Below are positions 34,161 to 43,152 of a stretch of DNA of 64,000 nt, one piece after another; position 1 is the stretch's first letter, and every line of letters starts with the position of its first letter. Below the pieces are notes generated by a model that was not told the origin of the DNA, did no database searches, and was given only the letters and a program-made list of their open reading frames with translations. Source of the DNA: Mycobacterium sp. IS-1742 (GTDB lineage: Bacteria > Actinomycetota > Actinomycetes > Mycobacteriales > Mycobacteriaceae); assembly GCF_001500125.1 (NCBI RefSeq), contig NZ_LQIV01000005.1, forward strand, positions 62,001-126,000. The letters run 5' to 3'. A program made the translations under genes and the position numbers.

Positions 34161-35585
34161 TCAAGCGACGGCCCACAACCCGAGACTGATGACGAAGGCA
34201 CTGAGCCCGAGTGTCGTCTCCATGACCGTCCACGTCTTGAGCGTCGTCTTCACGTCCATGCCGAAGAACCGGCTGACCAACCAGAAACCCGAGTCGTTGA
34301 CGTGGGAGAGCACCGTCGCGCCCGCCGCGATGGCCATCACCAACGCCGTGAGCTGGATACTGCTCAGGCCTGCCGCGGCGACGGCCGCGCTGAGCAGGCC
34401 CGCGGTCGTCGTCAACGCGACCGTCGCCGAACCCTGCGCGACGCGAAGCAGCGTCGAGATGAGGAACGCCTGCAGGATCAGCGAGATACCGAGATTCGAC
34501 AGTGAGCTGCTCAGCGCGTCGCCGATGCCGCTCAGTCGCAGCACGCCTCCGAACATCCCGCCGGCGCCGGTGATGAGGATGATGGCGCAGATGGGTCCGA
34601 GGGCGCCGTCGAGGATGTCGCTGACAGCGGCCATCGAGCGGCCGCGCAACCCCAGTACCAGTGTCGCCACGATCACCGTGATCAACAGCGCGATCGAGGT
34701 GTTGCCGAGCAGTTTGAGGTACTCCGCCCACGTCGCGCCCTCCTCGATCACGCCGGCGGTCATCAGGGTGTCGAGCACGGTGTTGAAGGAGATCAACACG
34801 AACGGCAGCAGCAGCACCCCGAGCACGGTGATGAACGCGGGCGGGGTGCGGGTGGCGGTGCGCGTCGTGCCGGCCGCGGAGGTGTCGGCTTCCTCGACGT
34901 CTCGGCCCCCGTTGATCTCCCCGAACAACGAGGTGGGGATGTCGACGTGGACGCGTCGTCCGATGACCTGGGAGACCAGGAACGCGCCGACGTACCAGGA
35001 GGCGATGGCGACCGGGACGCCGATGATCAGGGTGAGACCGATGTTGGCGCCGAGGAGTTCGGCGGCCGCCACCGGACCGGGGTGCGGCGGAACCAGCGCA
35101 TGCATGGCCGCGAAGGCGCCGGCCGCCGGGAACGCATAGAGCAGCATCGAGCCGCCGAAGCGCCGCGCGACCGTCATGATGATCGGGAGGAACACGACAA
35201 GCCCGGCGTCGAAGAAGATCGGGAACCCGAACAGCAGGGCGGCCACGCCGAGCGCGAACGGCGCCCGCTTCTCACCGAACCGTCCGATGAGGGTGTCGGC
35301 GAGAACCTGTGCGCCCCCGGTGATCTCGAGGAGCCTGCCGATCATGACGCCGAAACCGACGAGCAGCGCCACCGAGCCCAGCGTGTTCGAGAATCCGAAC
35401 GCCAGCGCGTCGGGGACGTCGGCCACCGGGATGCCCGCGGCGAGCGCCGTGAGCGCGCTGACCAGTACCAGTGCGACGAAGGCGTGGAGTTTGACCTTGA
35501 TGATGAGGAACAGCAGTAGCGCGACGGCGCCCGCGGCGATCAGCAGCAGCGTGGCGGTTCCGAATGCCGGATCAATGGCCTCCAC
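34161..35585 (-). CDS. gntP: GntP-family gluconate permease
   Basis: 474 residues with 12-14 hydrophobic segments and the GntP hallmarks FGFPIFFDAGLVVFLPI, ALVPPHPGPVAAAE and GATVLSHVNDSGFWLV. It imports gluconate or a related sugar acid by proton symport. A gluconokinase gene lies 36 bases upstream on the same strand and a GntR-type regulator is divergent, forming a classical gluconate module. Confidence 0.93.
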   Translation of the reverse strand: MEAIDPAFGTATLLLIAAGAVALLLFLIIKVKLHAFVALVLVSALTALAAGIPVADVPDALAFGFSNTLGSVALLVGFGVMIGRLLEITGGAQVLADTLIGRFGEKRAPFALGVAALLFGFPIFFDAGLVVFLPIIMTVARRFGGSMLLYAFPAAGAFAAMHALVPPHPGPVAAAELLGANIGLTLIIGVPVAIASWYVGAFLVSQVIGRRVHVDIPTSLFGEINGGRDVEEADTSAAGTTRTATRTPPAFITVLGVLLLPFVLISFNTVLDTLMTAGVIEEGATWAEYLKLLGNTSIALLITVIVATLVLGLRGRSMAAVSDILDGALGPICAIILITGAGGMFGGVLRLSGIGDALSSSLSNLGISLILQAFLISTLLRVAQGSATVALTTTAGLLSAAVAAAGLSSIQLTALVMAIAAGATVLSHVNDSGFWLVSRFFGMDVKTTLKTWTVMETTLGLSAFVISLGLWAVA

Positions 35586-35621
35586 GCGAACCCCCGACCA
35601 CAGTGATGTCCCTACCCCGAC

Positions 35622-36137
35622 TCATCGGTCCTCCTTCTCGGACGTGTGGAAACCTCGTGTGCTGACGTAACTCTCGATGATCGAGTCGATGCTCTGGGCG
35701 ATGTCGATGGCGACGCCCCGTTCATCGGGGCCGAGCGGCTCCAGCGTTGCGAACTGCGACGCCAGCAGCGTCGCCGGCATGAAGTGGCCCGGCCGGCTCG
35801 CCTGCCGTCTACCGATGGTCTCGACGGAACCCACCAGATGGAGGAACTCGACGTCGGCGCAGTGGCGCCGCAGTTGGTCTCGGTACTTGCGTTTGAGCGC
35901 GGAGCAGCTCATCACCCCACCGTCGCCGTGCCGGGCGAGCCACTCGCCGATCGACTCCAGCCAGGGATGCCGGTCGTCGTCGTCGAGGGGATGCCCGGCC
36001 GTCATCTTCGCGATGTTCTCCGGGGGATGGAAGTCGTCGGCGTCGGCGAACGGCACCCGCAGTCGCTGCGCCAATGCCGCGCCGACGGTCGACTTGCCGG
36101 ACCCGGAAACCCCCATGACGACGATCGGCGATGCCAT
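35622..36137 (-). CDS. gntK: gluconokinase
   Basis: 171 residues from ATG 36137. P-loop GVSGSGKST, then DADDFHPPENIAKMTAGHPLDDDDRHPWL and CSALKRKYRD, the signature of thermoresistant gluconokinases. It phosphorylates gluconate to 6-phosphogluconate for the pentose phosphate pathway. AGGTGG sits five bases before ATG 36137; an in-frame ATG at 36155 lies inside an inverted repeat and is less favoured. Confidence 0.92.
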   Translation of the reverse strand: MASPIVVMGVSGSGKSTVGAALAQRLRVPFADADDFHPPENIAKMTAGHPLDDDDRHPWLESIGEWLARHGDGGVMSCSALKRKYRDQLRRHCADVEFLHLVGSVETIGRRQASRPGHFMPATLLASQFATLEPLGPDERGVAIDIAQSIDSIIESYVSTRGFHTSEKEDR

Positions 36138-36154
36138 ACCCTCCACCTGAATCA

Positions 36155-36201
36155 TGTGTGCGACGTCACACAGCTTGCATCAATAGTCATACTTTTGCAA
36201 G
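36155..36201. promoter_or_regulatory. inverted repeats in the gntK/gntR divergent promoter region
   Basis: TGTGTG (36155-36160) and CACACA (36167-36172) flank a CGACGT core, and CTTGCA (36174-36179) mirrors TGCAAG (36196-36201). Both lie between gntK and the divergent GntR-type gene, so one or both may be operators. The symmetry is seen; assignment is inferred. Confidence 0.4.
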
Positions 36202-36261
36202 GTGTTGGCGGGAAAGAAGCGGTTCCTTCCGTGTGACACAGCGATCTGACATGATTTGACG

Positions 36262-36984
36262 ATGCTCGATCGGCCGTATGCCGGCGCTCTTCACGACAGT
36301 CTGCTGACTGCCCTGGGGACCGCGATCGTGTCCGGTCGGTACCCGACGGGCGCGATTCTCACGCTGGATGCCGTGAGCGCCGAACACGGCGTGTCGCGCA
36401 CCGTCGCCCGGGAGGCGATCCGGGTGCTGGAATCCCTGGGAATGGTCGAGTCGCGGCGTCGGGTCGGGATCACGGTTCAGCCGGCGGAGAAGTGGAACGT
36501 CTTCGATCCGATGCTGATCCGGTGGCGGCTGGACGTCGGGGACCGCACCGCGGTACTGGTGTCGCTGTCGGAGTTGCGTCTGGGTTTCGAGCCGGCGGCG
36601 GCGGCCTTGGCGGCTCGGCGGGCCACTCCGCATCAGTGCCGGGTGATGGCATCTGCGGTGTCCGACATGGTCGTCCACGGACGAGCGGGCGACCTCGACG
36701 CATACCTGTTGGCGGACAGGTTGTTTCATCAGACACTGCTGGAAGCCAGCGGCAACGAGATGTTCCGGGCCCTCGCCGGTGTCGTCGCCGAGGTGCTCGC
36801 CGGCCGCACACACCACGGAATGATGCCTGAGAAGCCCAACCTGGCCGCGATCGCCCTGCACGACGAGGTGGCGCGCGCGATCAGGATGGGCGAGGAGGAG
36901 CAGGCCGAACAGGCCATGCGCGCCATCATCGACGAGGCGGCCACCGCCGTCGTCGACGAGTCGCAGCAGTCGGGCTCTCGGTAA
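36262..36984 (+). CDS. GntR-family (FadR/FCD subgroup) regulator of the gluconate genes
   Basis: 240 residues from ATG 36262. The N-terminal winged helix (HDSLLTALGTAIVSGRYPTGAILTLDAVSAEHGVSRTVAREAIRVLESLGMV) is followed by an all-helical FCD ligand domain with Asp and His residues (DAYLLADRLFHQTLL; AIALHDEVARAI) that bind metal and sugar acids. It probably represses gntK-gntP until gluconate is present. Confidence 0.9.
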   Translation: MLDRPYAGALHDSLLTALGTAIVSGRYPTGAILTLDAVSAEHGVSRTVAREAIRVLESLGMVESRRRVGITVQPAEKWNVFDPMLIRWRLDVGDRTAVLVSLSELRLGFEPAAAALAARRATPHQCRVMASAVSDMVVHGRAGDLDAYLLADRLFHQTLLEASGNEMFRALAGVVAEVLAGRTHHGMMPEKPNLAAIALHDEVARAIRMGEEEQAEQAMRAIIDEAATAVVDESQQSGSR

Positions 36985-37055
36985 CGATTCGAAACCCGTT
37001 GTGTTGCGGGATGACACAAGCGCGCTGACAGCGCGGCGACGAACACTATGGTCAC

Positions 37056-38195
37056 GTGGTGCACCGGCGAACTGCCCTCAAGCTCCCGCTGTACCTGGCC
37101 GCAGCGGCGGCACTGACCCGAGTGCCCGTGGTCTCTGCCGCGCCGAGCCGATGGACGGCTGACCGCGCCAACGCCTGGTACGCGGCGCAGGGATGGCTGG
37201 TGGGCGCGAACTACGTCACCTCGACCGCCGGGAATCAGATCGAGATGTTCCAGGCGGGCACCTTCGATCCGCGCCGCATCGACGCCGAGCTCCGCCTGGC
37301 GCAACAGATCGGGTTCAACACCGTCCGGGTGTTCCTCCACGATCTGTTGTGGGCCACCGACCGGGTCGGTTTCAGCCACCGGCTGGCGCAGTTCGTCGGC
37401 ATCGCGGCGAGGCACAACATCAAACCGCTCTTCGTCCTGTTCGACTCGTGCTGGGATCCGCAGCCGAAAGCGGGCCGCCAGCGGGCGCCGATCGCCGGAG
37501 TGCACAACTCCGGCTGGGTGCAGAGCCCGGGAGCCGCGCGGCTGCAGGACCCGGGCTACACCCGTGTGCTGCAGAGTTACGTGACCGGCGTGGTCGGCCA
37601 GTTCCGCAACGATCCCCGTGTGCTGGGCTGGGACGTCTGGAACGAACCGGACAATCCGGCGCGCGACTATCGCAAGGTGGAGCACGAGGACAAACAGGAA
37701 CTGGTCGAGGCGTTCCTACCCCACGTCTTCCAGTGGACCCGGGCCGTCAATCCGGTGCAACCGTTGACCAGCGGTGTGTGGCAGGGACACTGGAGAGATC
37801 CGGGCGGCCGCAGCGCGATCTGTAGCCTGCAGCTCGAGCACTCGGACGTCATCAGTTTCCACAGCTACGGTGACCCGGGCGAGTTCGAGGCCCGCATCGA
37901 CGAACTCGCTCCGCTGGGGCGCCCGATCCTGTGCACCGAGTACCTGGCACGGGGTCTGGGCAGCACCGTGGAAGGAATTCTCCCGGTTGCCAAGCGGCGC
38001 AACGTCGGGGCGTACAACTGGGGCTTCGTCGCCGGGAGAACGCAGACGTATCTGCCGTGGGATTCGTGGAAGAAGCCCTACACCTCGCCTCCCGATCCGT
38101 GGTTCAGCGACCTCCTGCACCCGGATGGGCGGCCCTACGAGGAGAACGAGATCCGCGTCATCCGGAAACTCGCCGGAGCGGGCACCGAGAACTGA
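37056..38195 (+). CDS. exported GH5-like glycoside hydrolase (cellulase/mannanase type)
   Basis: 379 residues. A twin-Arg start (VHRRTALKLPLYLAAAAAL) suggests Tat or Sec export. The TIM-barrel has the clan A signatures: acid/base Glu197 in DVWNEPDN and nucleophile Glu295 in ILCTEYLA, with WVGANYV-like and SFHSYG segments. The substrate is uncertain; actinobacterial relatives act on beta-1,4-glucans or mannans. CACTAT ends six bases before GTG 37056, so the mRNA may be leaderless; GTG 37059 is an alternative start. Confidence 0.82.
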   Translation: MVHRRTALKLPLYLAAAAALTRVPVVSAAPSRWTADRANAWYAAQGWLVGANYVTSTAGNQIEMFQAGTFDPRRIDAELRLAQQIGFNTVRVFLHDLLWATDRVGFSHRLAQFVGIAARHNIKPLFVLFDSCWDPQPKAGRQRAPIAGVHNSGWVQSPGAARLQDPGYTRVLQSYVTGVVGQFRNDPRVLGWDVWNEPDNPARDYRKVEHEDKQELVEAFLPHVFQWTRAVNPVQPLTSGVWQGHWRDPGGRSAICSLQLEHSDVISFHSYGDPGEFEARIDELAPLGRPILCTEYLARGLGSTVEGILPVAKRRNVGAYNWGFVAGRTQTYLPWDSWKKPYTSPPDPWFSDLLHPDGRPYEENEIRVIRKLAGAGTEN

Positions 38196-38204
38196 CCGGA
38201 TGTG

Positions 38205-39236
38205 TCAGCGGAAGCGGACGTTCATCGTTGCCAGGCCGAAGATCTTCTTCCCCTGCGATTTCGCCGCCACCACGATGACCCCGGAGCGGGTGGCCGGATC
38301 CAGTGACTTGATGCGGCCGCTGAACTCGATGTCGGCGCCCTCCTTGGCCGGCACGATCGCGGGGGCGGACAACCGCACCGCGTAGCGGGTGACCGCGCCC
38401 GGGTCGCCGGTCCATGCGGAGGCGAACCCGGCGCCGAGACCCATGGTGAGCATGCCGTGGGCGATCACGTCCGGGAGCCCGGCCAGTTTGGCGATGTCCT
38501 CGTCCCAGTGGATCGGGTTGGCGTCGCCGGCCACGCCGGCGTAGTTGACCAGGTCACCGCGTGACAGTCGGGTGTGGCGCACCGGCAGCTCGTCGCCGAC
38601 CTTCACGTCGTCGAACGAGGGCGTCGCGGGTGTGCGCGTCAGGCCGCCGTCGGCGATCCGGATCTCGCCCTCGGGGCGCACCGTCTTCTCGTAGTGGCCG
38701 TCCAGGCTGCCGACCCCGGAGAAATCGACGTCGTGCATCATCGCGTTCTGCACGGCGGTCTTGACGTCGGGGTTGAGGTCCTCGGCGGTGACGCCCACGA
38801 CCGTGGTGTGCAGGGTGTGCACCCGTTCGCCTGCCGCGTCGGTGAAGGTGTTGGTCACCGTGATCATGTCCCGGCCTGCGATCCTGCGCACCGAGGTCAG
38901 CTCGACGTCGACGCGGAGTTCGTCGCCGGACACGATCGGCCGGTGCTGCTCGAAGACCTCCTCGGTCTGCAGGTACGTGTCGTAACCGACGACGATCTGC
39001 TCGAACATGCGGCGGTTGCAGGACATCCCGGGGGCCGAGGTGAACGTCAGTGGCGCCACCAGACCCGGATAGCCCAACTCGGCGGCGGCTGCGAGATTCC
39101 AGTGCGCCGGGTGGTAGTCCTGCACGGCCCGGGCGTATTCGCGGACCTTCTCGCGGCCGACCAGGTAGGTGTCGTCCATCTGGTAGTAGTGGCCGACCCG
39201 GGCTTCGAGCGGCGACGCTTCTGGTGCTGCGGTCAT
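38205..39236 (-). CDS. fused (3R)-hydroxyacyl-ACP dehydratase, HadA-HadB type
   Basis: 343 residues made of two hot-dog domains: an N-terminal HadA-like half (residues 11 to about 160: VGREKVREYARAVQDYHPAHW, YPGLVAPLTFTS) and a C-terminal HadB-like half with the hydratase-2 motif AGDANPIHWDEDIAKLAG, Asp238 and His243, and IAHGMLTMG. In FAS-II the separate HadA and HadB subunits form the dehydratase of mycolate elongation; here they are one chain. ATG 39236 is chosen because the only start further upstream, 39248, is TTG. Confidence 0.87.
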   Translation of the reverse strand: MTAAPEASPLEARVGHYYQMDDTYLVGREKVREYARAVQDYHPAHWNLAAAAELGYPGLVAPLTFTSAPGMSCNRRMFEQIVVGYDTYLQTEEVFEQHRPIVSGDELRVDVELTSVRRIAGRDMITVTNTFTDAAGERVHTLHTTVVGVTAEDLNPDVKTAVQNAMMHDVDFSGVGSLDGHYEKTVRPEGEIRIADGGLTRTPATPSFDDVKVGDELPVRHTRLSRGDLVNYAGVAGDANPIHWDEDIAKLAGLPDVIAHGMLTMGLGAGFASAWTGDPGAVTRYAVRLSAPAIVPAKEGADIEFSGRIKSLDPATRSGVIVVAAKSQGKKIFGLATMNVRFR

Positions 39237-39326
39237 GAATTCACTCAACTCTTCTGCCGGCTTGTCGCGGAGACCGACCCAAGCACACTAACCGGCGGCG
39301 ATGCTCGACCGACAAACCGATGCGTG

Positions 39327-39755
39327 TCAGGCCAGGGCGTCGCCGAGTTTGGTGAGCAGCTCGGTGAGCAGCTTCTTCTCGTCGTCGCTGAATCCGGCGA
39401 ACATCGCGTGCGCGGCCTCGGTGTACTGCGCCCGCCACTCCCGGGCTTGGTCACGGCCCAGCTCCGTGGTGGTCAAACGCACTGCCCGACGGTCGTTCTC
39501 GTCCGGTGCGCGCGCGACGAGGCCTTCTCGCACGAGCGCGTCGACCAGGGTCGACGCCGTCGCCTGGGTGATTCCCACCGCTCGGGCCACATCGGCGGAC
39601 CGGACCGGCTGCAGCCGGTCGATCTCGGCGAGGAGCTTCGACCGGGGAGTCGAGACGCCACGGTCGCCGAGGTGTTCGTCGAACGCGCGGACAACCGACT
39701 TGGCGGCGCGGCCGAAAGCGTCGGCGAGTTGCGCAGCGACCTGCTGGTCTTCCAC
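39327..39755 (-). CDS. MarR-family regulator
   Basis: 142 residues from GTG 39755 (GAGGAG upstream). Winged-helix core: RSKLLAEIDRLQPVRSADVARAVGITQATASTLVDALVREGLVARAPDENDRRAVRLTTTELG, including the DxRxx wing. It is divergent from an aldo/keto reductase gene with palindromic AT-rich sites between, so it probably represses that gene and itself. Confidence 0.9.
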   Translation of the reverse strand: MEDQQVAAQLADAFGRAAKSVVRAFDEHLGDRGVSTPRSKLLAEIDRLQPVRSADVARAVGITQATASTLVDALVREGLVARAPDENDRRAVRLTTTELGRDQAREWRAQYTEAAHAMFAGFSDDEKKLLTELLTKLGDALA

Positions 39756-39783
39756 GAGAGATCTCCTCAGAACGGTTGACCAG

Positions 39784-39818
39784 ACTATCAGTACTCGTAT
39801 AGTTTGATTACAGATAGT
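39784..39818. promoter_or_regulatory. MarR operator region
   Basis: ACTAT (39784-39788) and ATAGT (39799-39803) form an inverted repeat, with a third half-site GATAGT at 39813-39818, inside the short divergent spacer. The AT-rich character stands out from its surroundings. Binding is inferred. Confidence 0.55.
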
Positions 39819-39846
39819 TAGATGCCTAATGAAAGGCCGCCGTTCG

Positions 39847-40704
39847 ATGACCGCAACGTTCCCCCTCGGCCCGTACACCGTCCGACGCGTCGGATTCGGC
39901 GCCATGCAGCTGCCCGGGCCCGGCGTGTTCGGCCCGCCCCGCGACCACGATCAGGCCGTCGCGGTGCTGCGGCGCGCAGTGGAACTGGGTGTCGACCACA
40001 TCGACACCGCGCAGTTCTACGGACCCGACGTCGCCAACGAGCTCATCCGGGAGGCCCTGTACCCGTACCCCGAGAACCTCGCCCTGGTCAGCAAGGTGGG
40101 CGGCCGACGCGACGACCAGGCCAACTGGCTGCCCGCCCAGGAACCCGAGGACCTGCGCCGCGACATCGAGGCGAACTTGAGGACCCTGGGCGTGGACCGG
40201 TTGGCGGCGGTGAACCTGCGCGTGTTCGGCGACGACGTCGGCGGTCCCGCGCGAGTCGACCGTGATCTGTTCGAGCGGCAACTCGACACGATGATCGCCG
40301 CCCGGGACGAAGGGCTGATCGCCGGGATCGGGCTGAGCAGCGTCTCCCGCGAACACGTGGAGATCGCGCTGGAGCGCACCGAGATCGCCTGCGTGCAGAA
40401 CGCGTACAACCTCGCCGACCGTACGTCTGCGCCCGTGCTCGACCTGTGCGTGGAACGGGACATCGCCTTCGTGCCGTTCTTCCCGTTGGGTTCGGGATTC
40501 GTCGCCGACAACCCCGTGCTCGGCCATCCGACGATCAAGCGCGTCGCCGACGAGCTGAACCGGACCCCGGCGCAGATCGCCCTGGCGTGGACGCTGAACG
40601 TGGCGCCCAACGTGCTGCTGATCCCCGGGACGTCGTCGGTCGCGCACCTCGAGGAGAACATGGCCGTCGCTGACATCGACCTGCCTGCGGACCTGGCGCT
40701 GTAG
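39847..40704 (+). CDS. aldo/keto reductase
   Basis: 285 residues from ATG 39847 (AAAGG about ten bases upstream; ATG 39829 is an in-frame alternative). It has GFGAMQLPGPG, DHIDTAQFYGP (catalytic Asp and Tyr) and LVSKVGG (Lys). The usual catalytic His position reads AAVNLRVF, so His is replaced by Asn, as in the E. coli YdbC-like group. The C-terminal PGTSS segment binds NADPH. Probably reduces an aldehyde stress product under control of the divergent MarR protein. Confidence 0.9.
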   Translation: MTATFPLGPYTVRRVGFGAMQLPGPGVFGPPRDHDQAVAVLRRAVELGVDHIDTAQFYGPDVANELIREALYPYPENLALVSKVGGRRDDQANWLPAQEPEDLRRDIEANLRTLGVDRLAAVNLRVFGDDVGGPARVDRDLFERQLDTMIAARDEGLIAGIGLSSVSREHVEIALERTEIACVQNAYNLADRTSAPVLDLCVERDIAFVPFFPLGSGFVADNPVLGHPTIKRVADELNRTPAQIALAWTLNVAPNVLLIPGTSSVAHLEENMAVADIDLPADLAL

Positions 40705-40719
40705 AGCCTGGGCAGGAGG

Positions 40720-41391
40720 CTAGAGGGAACCCAGGATCTGGTTCATGGTGTCGATCTCCTTCTTCTGGCTGGTGACGATCGACCTGGCCAGCGCGATGGT
40801 GTCGGGGAACTGGCCGTTGTCGATCTCGTTCTGCGCCATGGTGATCGCGCCCTCGTGATGCCTGATCATCTGGGTGAGGAACAAGCGGCTCGCCTCCACG
40901 CCCTGGGCGTTCTGCAGCGCCTGCATCTCGGCAGGCGACATCATCCCGTCCATGCCGGGCATCCCGTTCATCGCAGGCATTCCGGGCATCATCGGTCCGC
41001 CCGGCATGCCACCGTGGTGTGGCCCCATGTCCCCACGCGGCGCGTTCGGTCCCGGCATGCCCCACTGATCGACCCACCCGCGCATCTGCTCGATCTCCGG
41101 GCCCTGCGCGGCCTTGATCTGCTTCGCCATCTCGGTCACGCGCGGGTCGACACCCTGCTTGGCGGTGACCATGTCGCTCATCTCGATCGCCTGCTGGTGG
41201 TGCGGGATCATGTGGTGCGCGAACATCATGTCGGTCTGGTTGTGCGCCGCGGCGGGGGCCGCGGCCGACGTCTGAACGGGCATGGGCGACGGTGACGTCG
41301 CCTCCCCGTTCCCGGAATCGCCACACGACGCGAGCACAGTCACCAGCGCCGCCGCTGCCGCTGCGAACGCACGACTTCTGTTGCGGTGCAA
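40720..41391 (-). CDS. DUF305 lipoprotein, His/Met-rich
   Basis: 223 residues. Signal peptide with lipobox LASC, then two DUF305 halves each with paired His (MMFAHHMIPHHQQAI; FLTQMIRHHEGAITMAQNEI) of the ferritin-like fold, separated by an insert of repeated Gly-Met-Pro (about residues 120-150). Met and His richness suggests extracytoplasmic copper binding; DUF305 genes often lie near copper genes. The start is TTG 41391, supported by AAAGGA upstream. It ends close to the aldo/keto reductase gene convergently. Confidence 0.85.
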   Translation of the reverse strand: MHRNRSRAFAAAAAALVTVLASCGDSGNGEATSPSPMPVQTSAAAPAAAHNQTDMMFAHHMIPHHQQAIEMSDMVTAKQGVDPRVTEMAKQIKAAQGPEIEQMRGWVDQWGMPGPNAPRGDMGPHHGGMPGGPMMPGMPAMNGMPGMDGMMSPAEMQALQNAQGVEASRLFLTQMIRHHEGAITMAQNEIDNGQFPDTIALARSIVTSQKKEIDTMNQILGSL

Positions 41392-41501
41392 AGGTGTTCC
41401 TTTCCTCGTCGGACAGTCGACCTCAGCCTCGCCGACGGACGTGGAGCCGCGCTGGTGGTTCTGTGAAGATTCCGTATAGAAACGCTGTTGACCCCACCGC
41501 C

Positions 41502-42194
41502 CTAATGGGCGTGGTCGCCGTGACCGGTGTCGAGCGGCGCAGGGGCGTCAGGCGGCGACGGCGCCGCGGGCACGGCAGCCGGCCCGGTGTCCGGCGCCGG
41601 TGCTGCCGGCGGTTGAGGATGATGGTTCGGGTGGCTCTCGGCATGTTTGACGATCGGCCCGTGGTGGTGTGCTTCGGCCCCGGCCGGCGCATGGTGGCCG
41701 TGCCGAAGACCCGACGCCACGCCCACGGTGGACGCCAGCGTGACGACGCCCGCGGCGCCGAGAAGCACCAGTGCGTTGGCGAACGCGGGGATGTGCTGAC
41801 CATGGCGACCCCGGTGCAAGACCCAGCCGGCTCCCATGACGACGTAGATCTGCAGCAGCAGGGCGCACAGGTCGGCGGCCTGTACGAGTTCAGCGTCACC
41901 GGCGTGCGGGCCGAACGGCGCTCCGGCGGTCCTCGACACCGCCCACAGCGCCACCGCCCCGAGATTGAGCAGGATGCCACCGGCGAGCACCGGCGTGGTG
42001 GCCAGGCCCAGCACGACGAACGCCCAGATCAGCTGGCAGACGGCGAGTGCGACGAAGAACAGGCCTGCGGGCGGCCACTCCTGCCAGTGCGCCGGGACGA
42101 CGGCGAAGTGGATGACCGCAGCGCCCAGCGAGGCGAGCGCCGCCAGACGAGCCGCCAGCTTGCTGTCCGTCTTCGTCGCTGCTCTGGGTGACAC
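41502..42194 (-). CDS. polytopic membrane protein with His-rich tail
   Basis: 230 residues, about five membrane helices (residues 17 to 155) then a hydrophilic tail rich in His, Pro and Ala (HGHHAP, HHHGP, HPNHHP, HGDHAH). The tail could chelate Cu, Ni or Zn. GTG 42194. It lies 110 bases upstream of the DUF305 lipoprotein gene on the same strand; the two may share a metal-related job. Family not named with confidence. Confidence 0.65.
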   Translation of the reverse strand: MSPRAATKTDSKLAARLAALASLGAAVIHFAVVPAHWQEWPPAGLFFVALAVCQLIWAFVVLGLATTPVLAGGILLNLGAVALWAVSRTAGAPFGPHAGDAELVQAADLCALLLQIYVVMGAGWVLHRGRHGQHIPAFANALVLLGAAGVVTLASTVGVASGLRHGHHAPAGAEAHHHGPIVKHAESHPNHHPQPPAAPAPDTGPAAVPAAPSPPDAPAPLDTGHGDHAH

Positions 42195-42276
42195 CCGTCC
42201 GATGGTGGCAGCCCCGTCGAGATTTGCAGCGGTGTGACATCACATCTCAACCCGACCGAGATTCGCCCGTCACCGG

Positions 42277-43152
42277 TCATGCGGCGACCCCGCGGGAGGT
42301 GAACAGACTGCTGAAGCGGCGGAGCGGGCAGTGCGCATACCGGGTACACGCGACCGATATCGTCCCGGCCGCCACCGTGAGTGCGGCCGCGGCGATCCCG
42401 ACACCCAGGTGGATCTCCTGCGCAAGGATGACCGACGACATCGCAAGCACGAACCAGCCGAAGGCCATTCGCAGTGAATCGGGGTCGACCATCGCGGTCA
42501 GCCGGGCGCCGGCGAGTGCGCCCACCACGGCCGCGGCGGTCACGGCCAGCGCGACCGGCCAGTCGATCTGGACGCTGGACAGATATCCGCCCAGGCCCGC
42601 GAACGACTTCATCGCGATCACGATCAGCGAGGTGCCCACCGCGATCGGCATCGACAGGCCGCCGAGCAGGGCGAGGGCGGGCACGACCAGGAATCCGCCG
42701 CCGGCCCCGACGAGGCCGGTGACCAGCCCGACCACCAGGCCCTCGGCGAGGATCTTCGGTACCGGCAGGCGACGGGTACCCTCGCCGGCCTCGACGTTCC
42801 TGCGTCCCCGCAGCATCGCGACCGCGGTGGCGACCATCATGACGGCGAAGCCGATCAGCAGCACCGTGCCCGGGATGAACCGGGCCAGCACGCCGCCCGC
42901 GTAGGCGCCGGCCATGCCCGCGCCGCCGAAGATCAGTCCCGTGCGCCACTGCACCCGGCCGGCGCGAGCGTGTGAGATCGCGCCGATCGCGCTGGTGACG
43001 CCGACGACCAGCAGGGAGGTGGCGATGGCTTGTTTGGCGTCCATCCCGGCCACGTAGGCCAGCAGCGGAACGGTGAGGATCGAGCCGCCGCCGCCGAGCA
43101 GTCCCAGCGAGATGCCGACGAAGACGGCCAGGCCGATGGTCAGCGCAATCAT
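42277..43152 (-). CDS. TauE/SafE-family sulfur-anion exporter
   Basis: 291 residues, eight membrane helices in two homologous halves, each with the glycine-rich signature (SLGLLGGGGSILTVPLL; GLVGAGGGFLVVPAL). It is translationally coupled to the upstream rhodanese gene by an ATGA overlap. In cst-type operons a TauE protein exports sulfite or thiosulfate produced by persulfide oxidation, which fits the enzymes encoded across the divergent promoter. Confidence 0.88.
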   Translation of the reverse strand: MIALTIGLAVFVGISLGLLGGGGSILTVPLLAYVAGMDAKQAIATSLLVVGVTSAIGAISHARAGRVQWRTGLIFGGAGMAGAYAGGVLARFIPGTVLLIGFAVMMVATAVAMLRGRRNVEAGEGTRRLPVPKILAEGLVVGLVTGLVGAGGGFLVVPALALLGGLSMPIAVGTSLIVIAMKSFAGLGGYLSSVQIDWPVALAVTAAAVVGALAGARLTAMVDPDSLRMAFGWFVLAMSSVILAQEIHLGVGIAAAALTVAAGTISVACTRYAHCPLRRFSSLFTSRGVAA

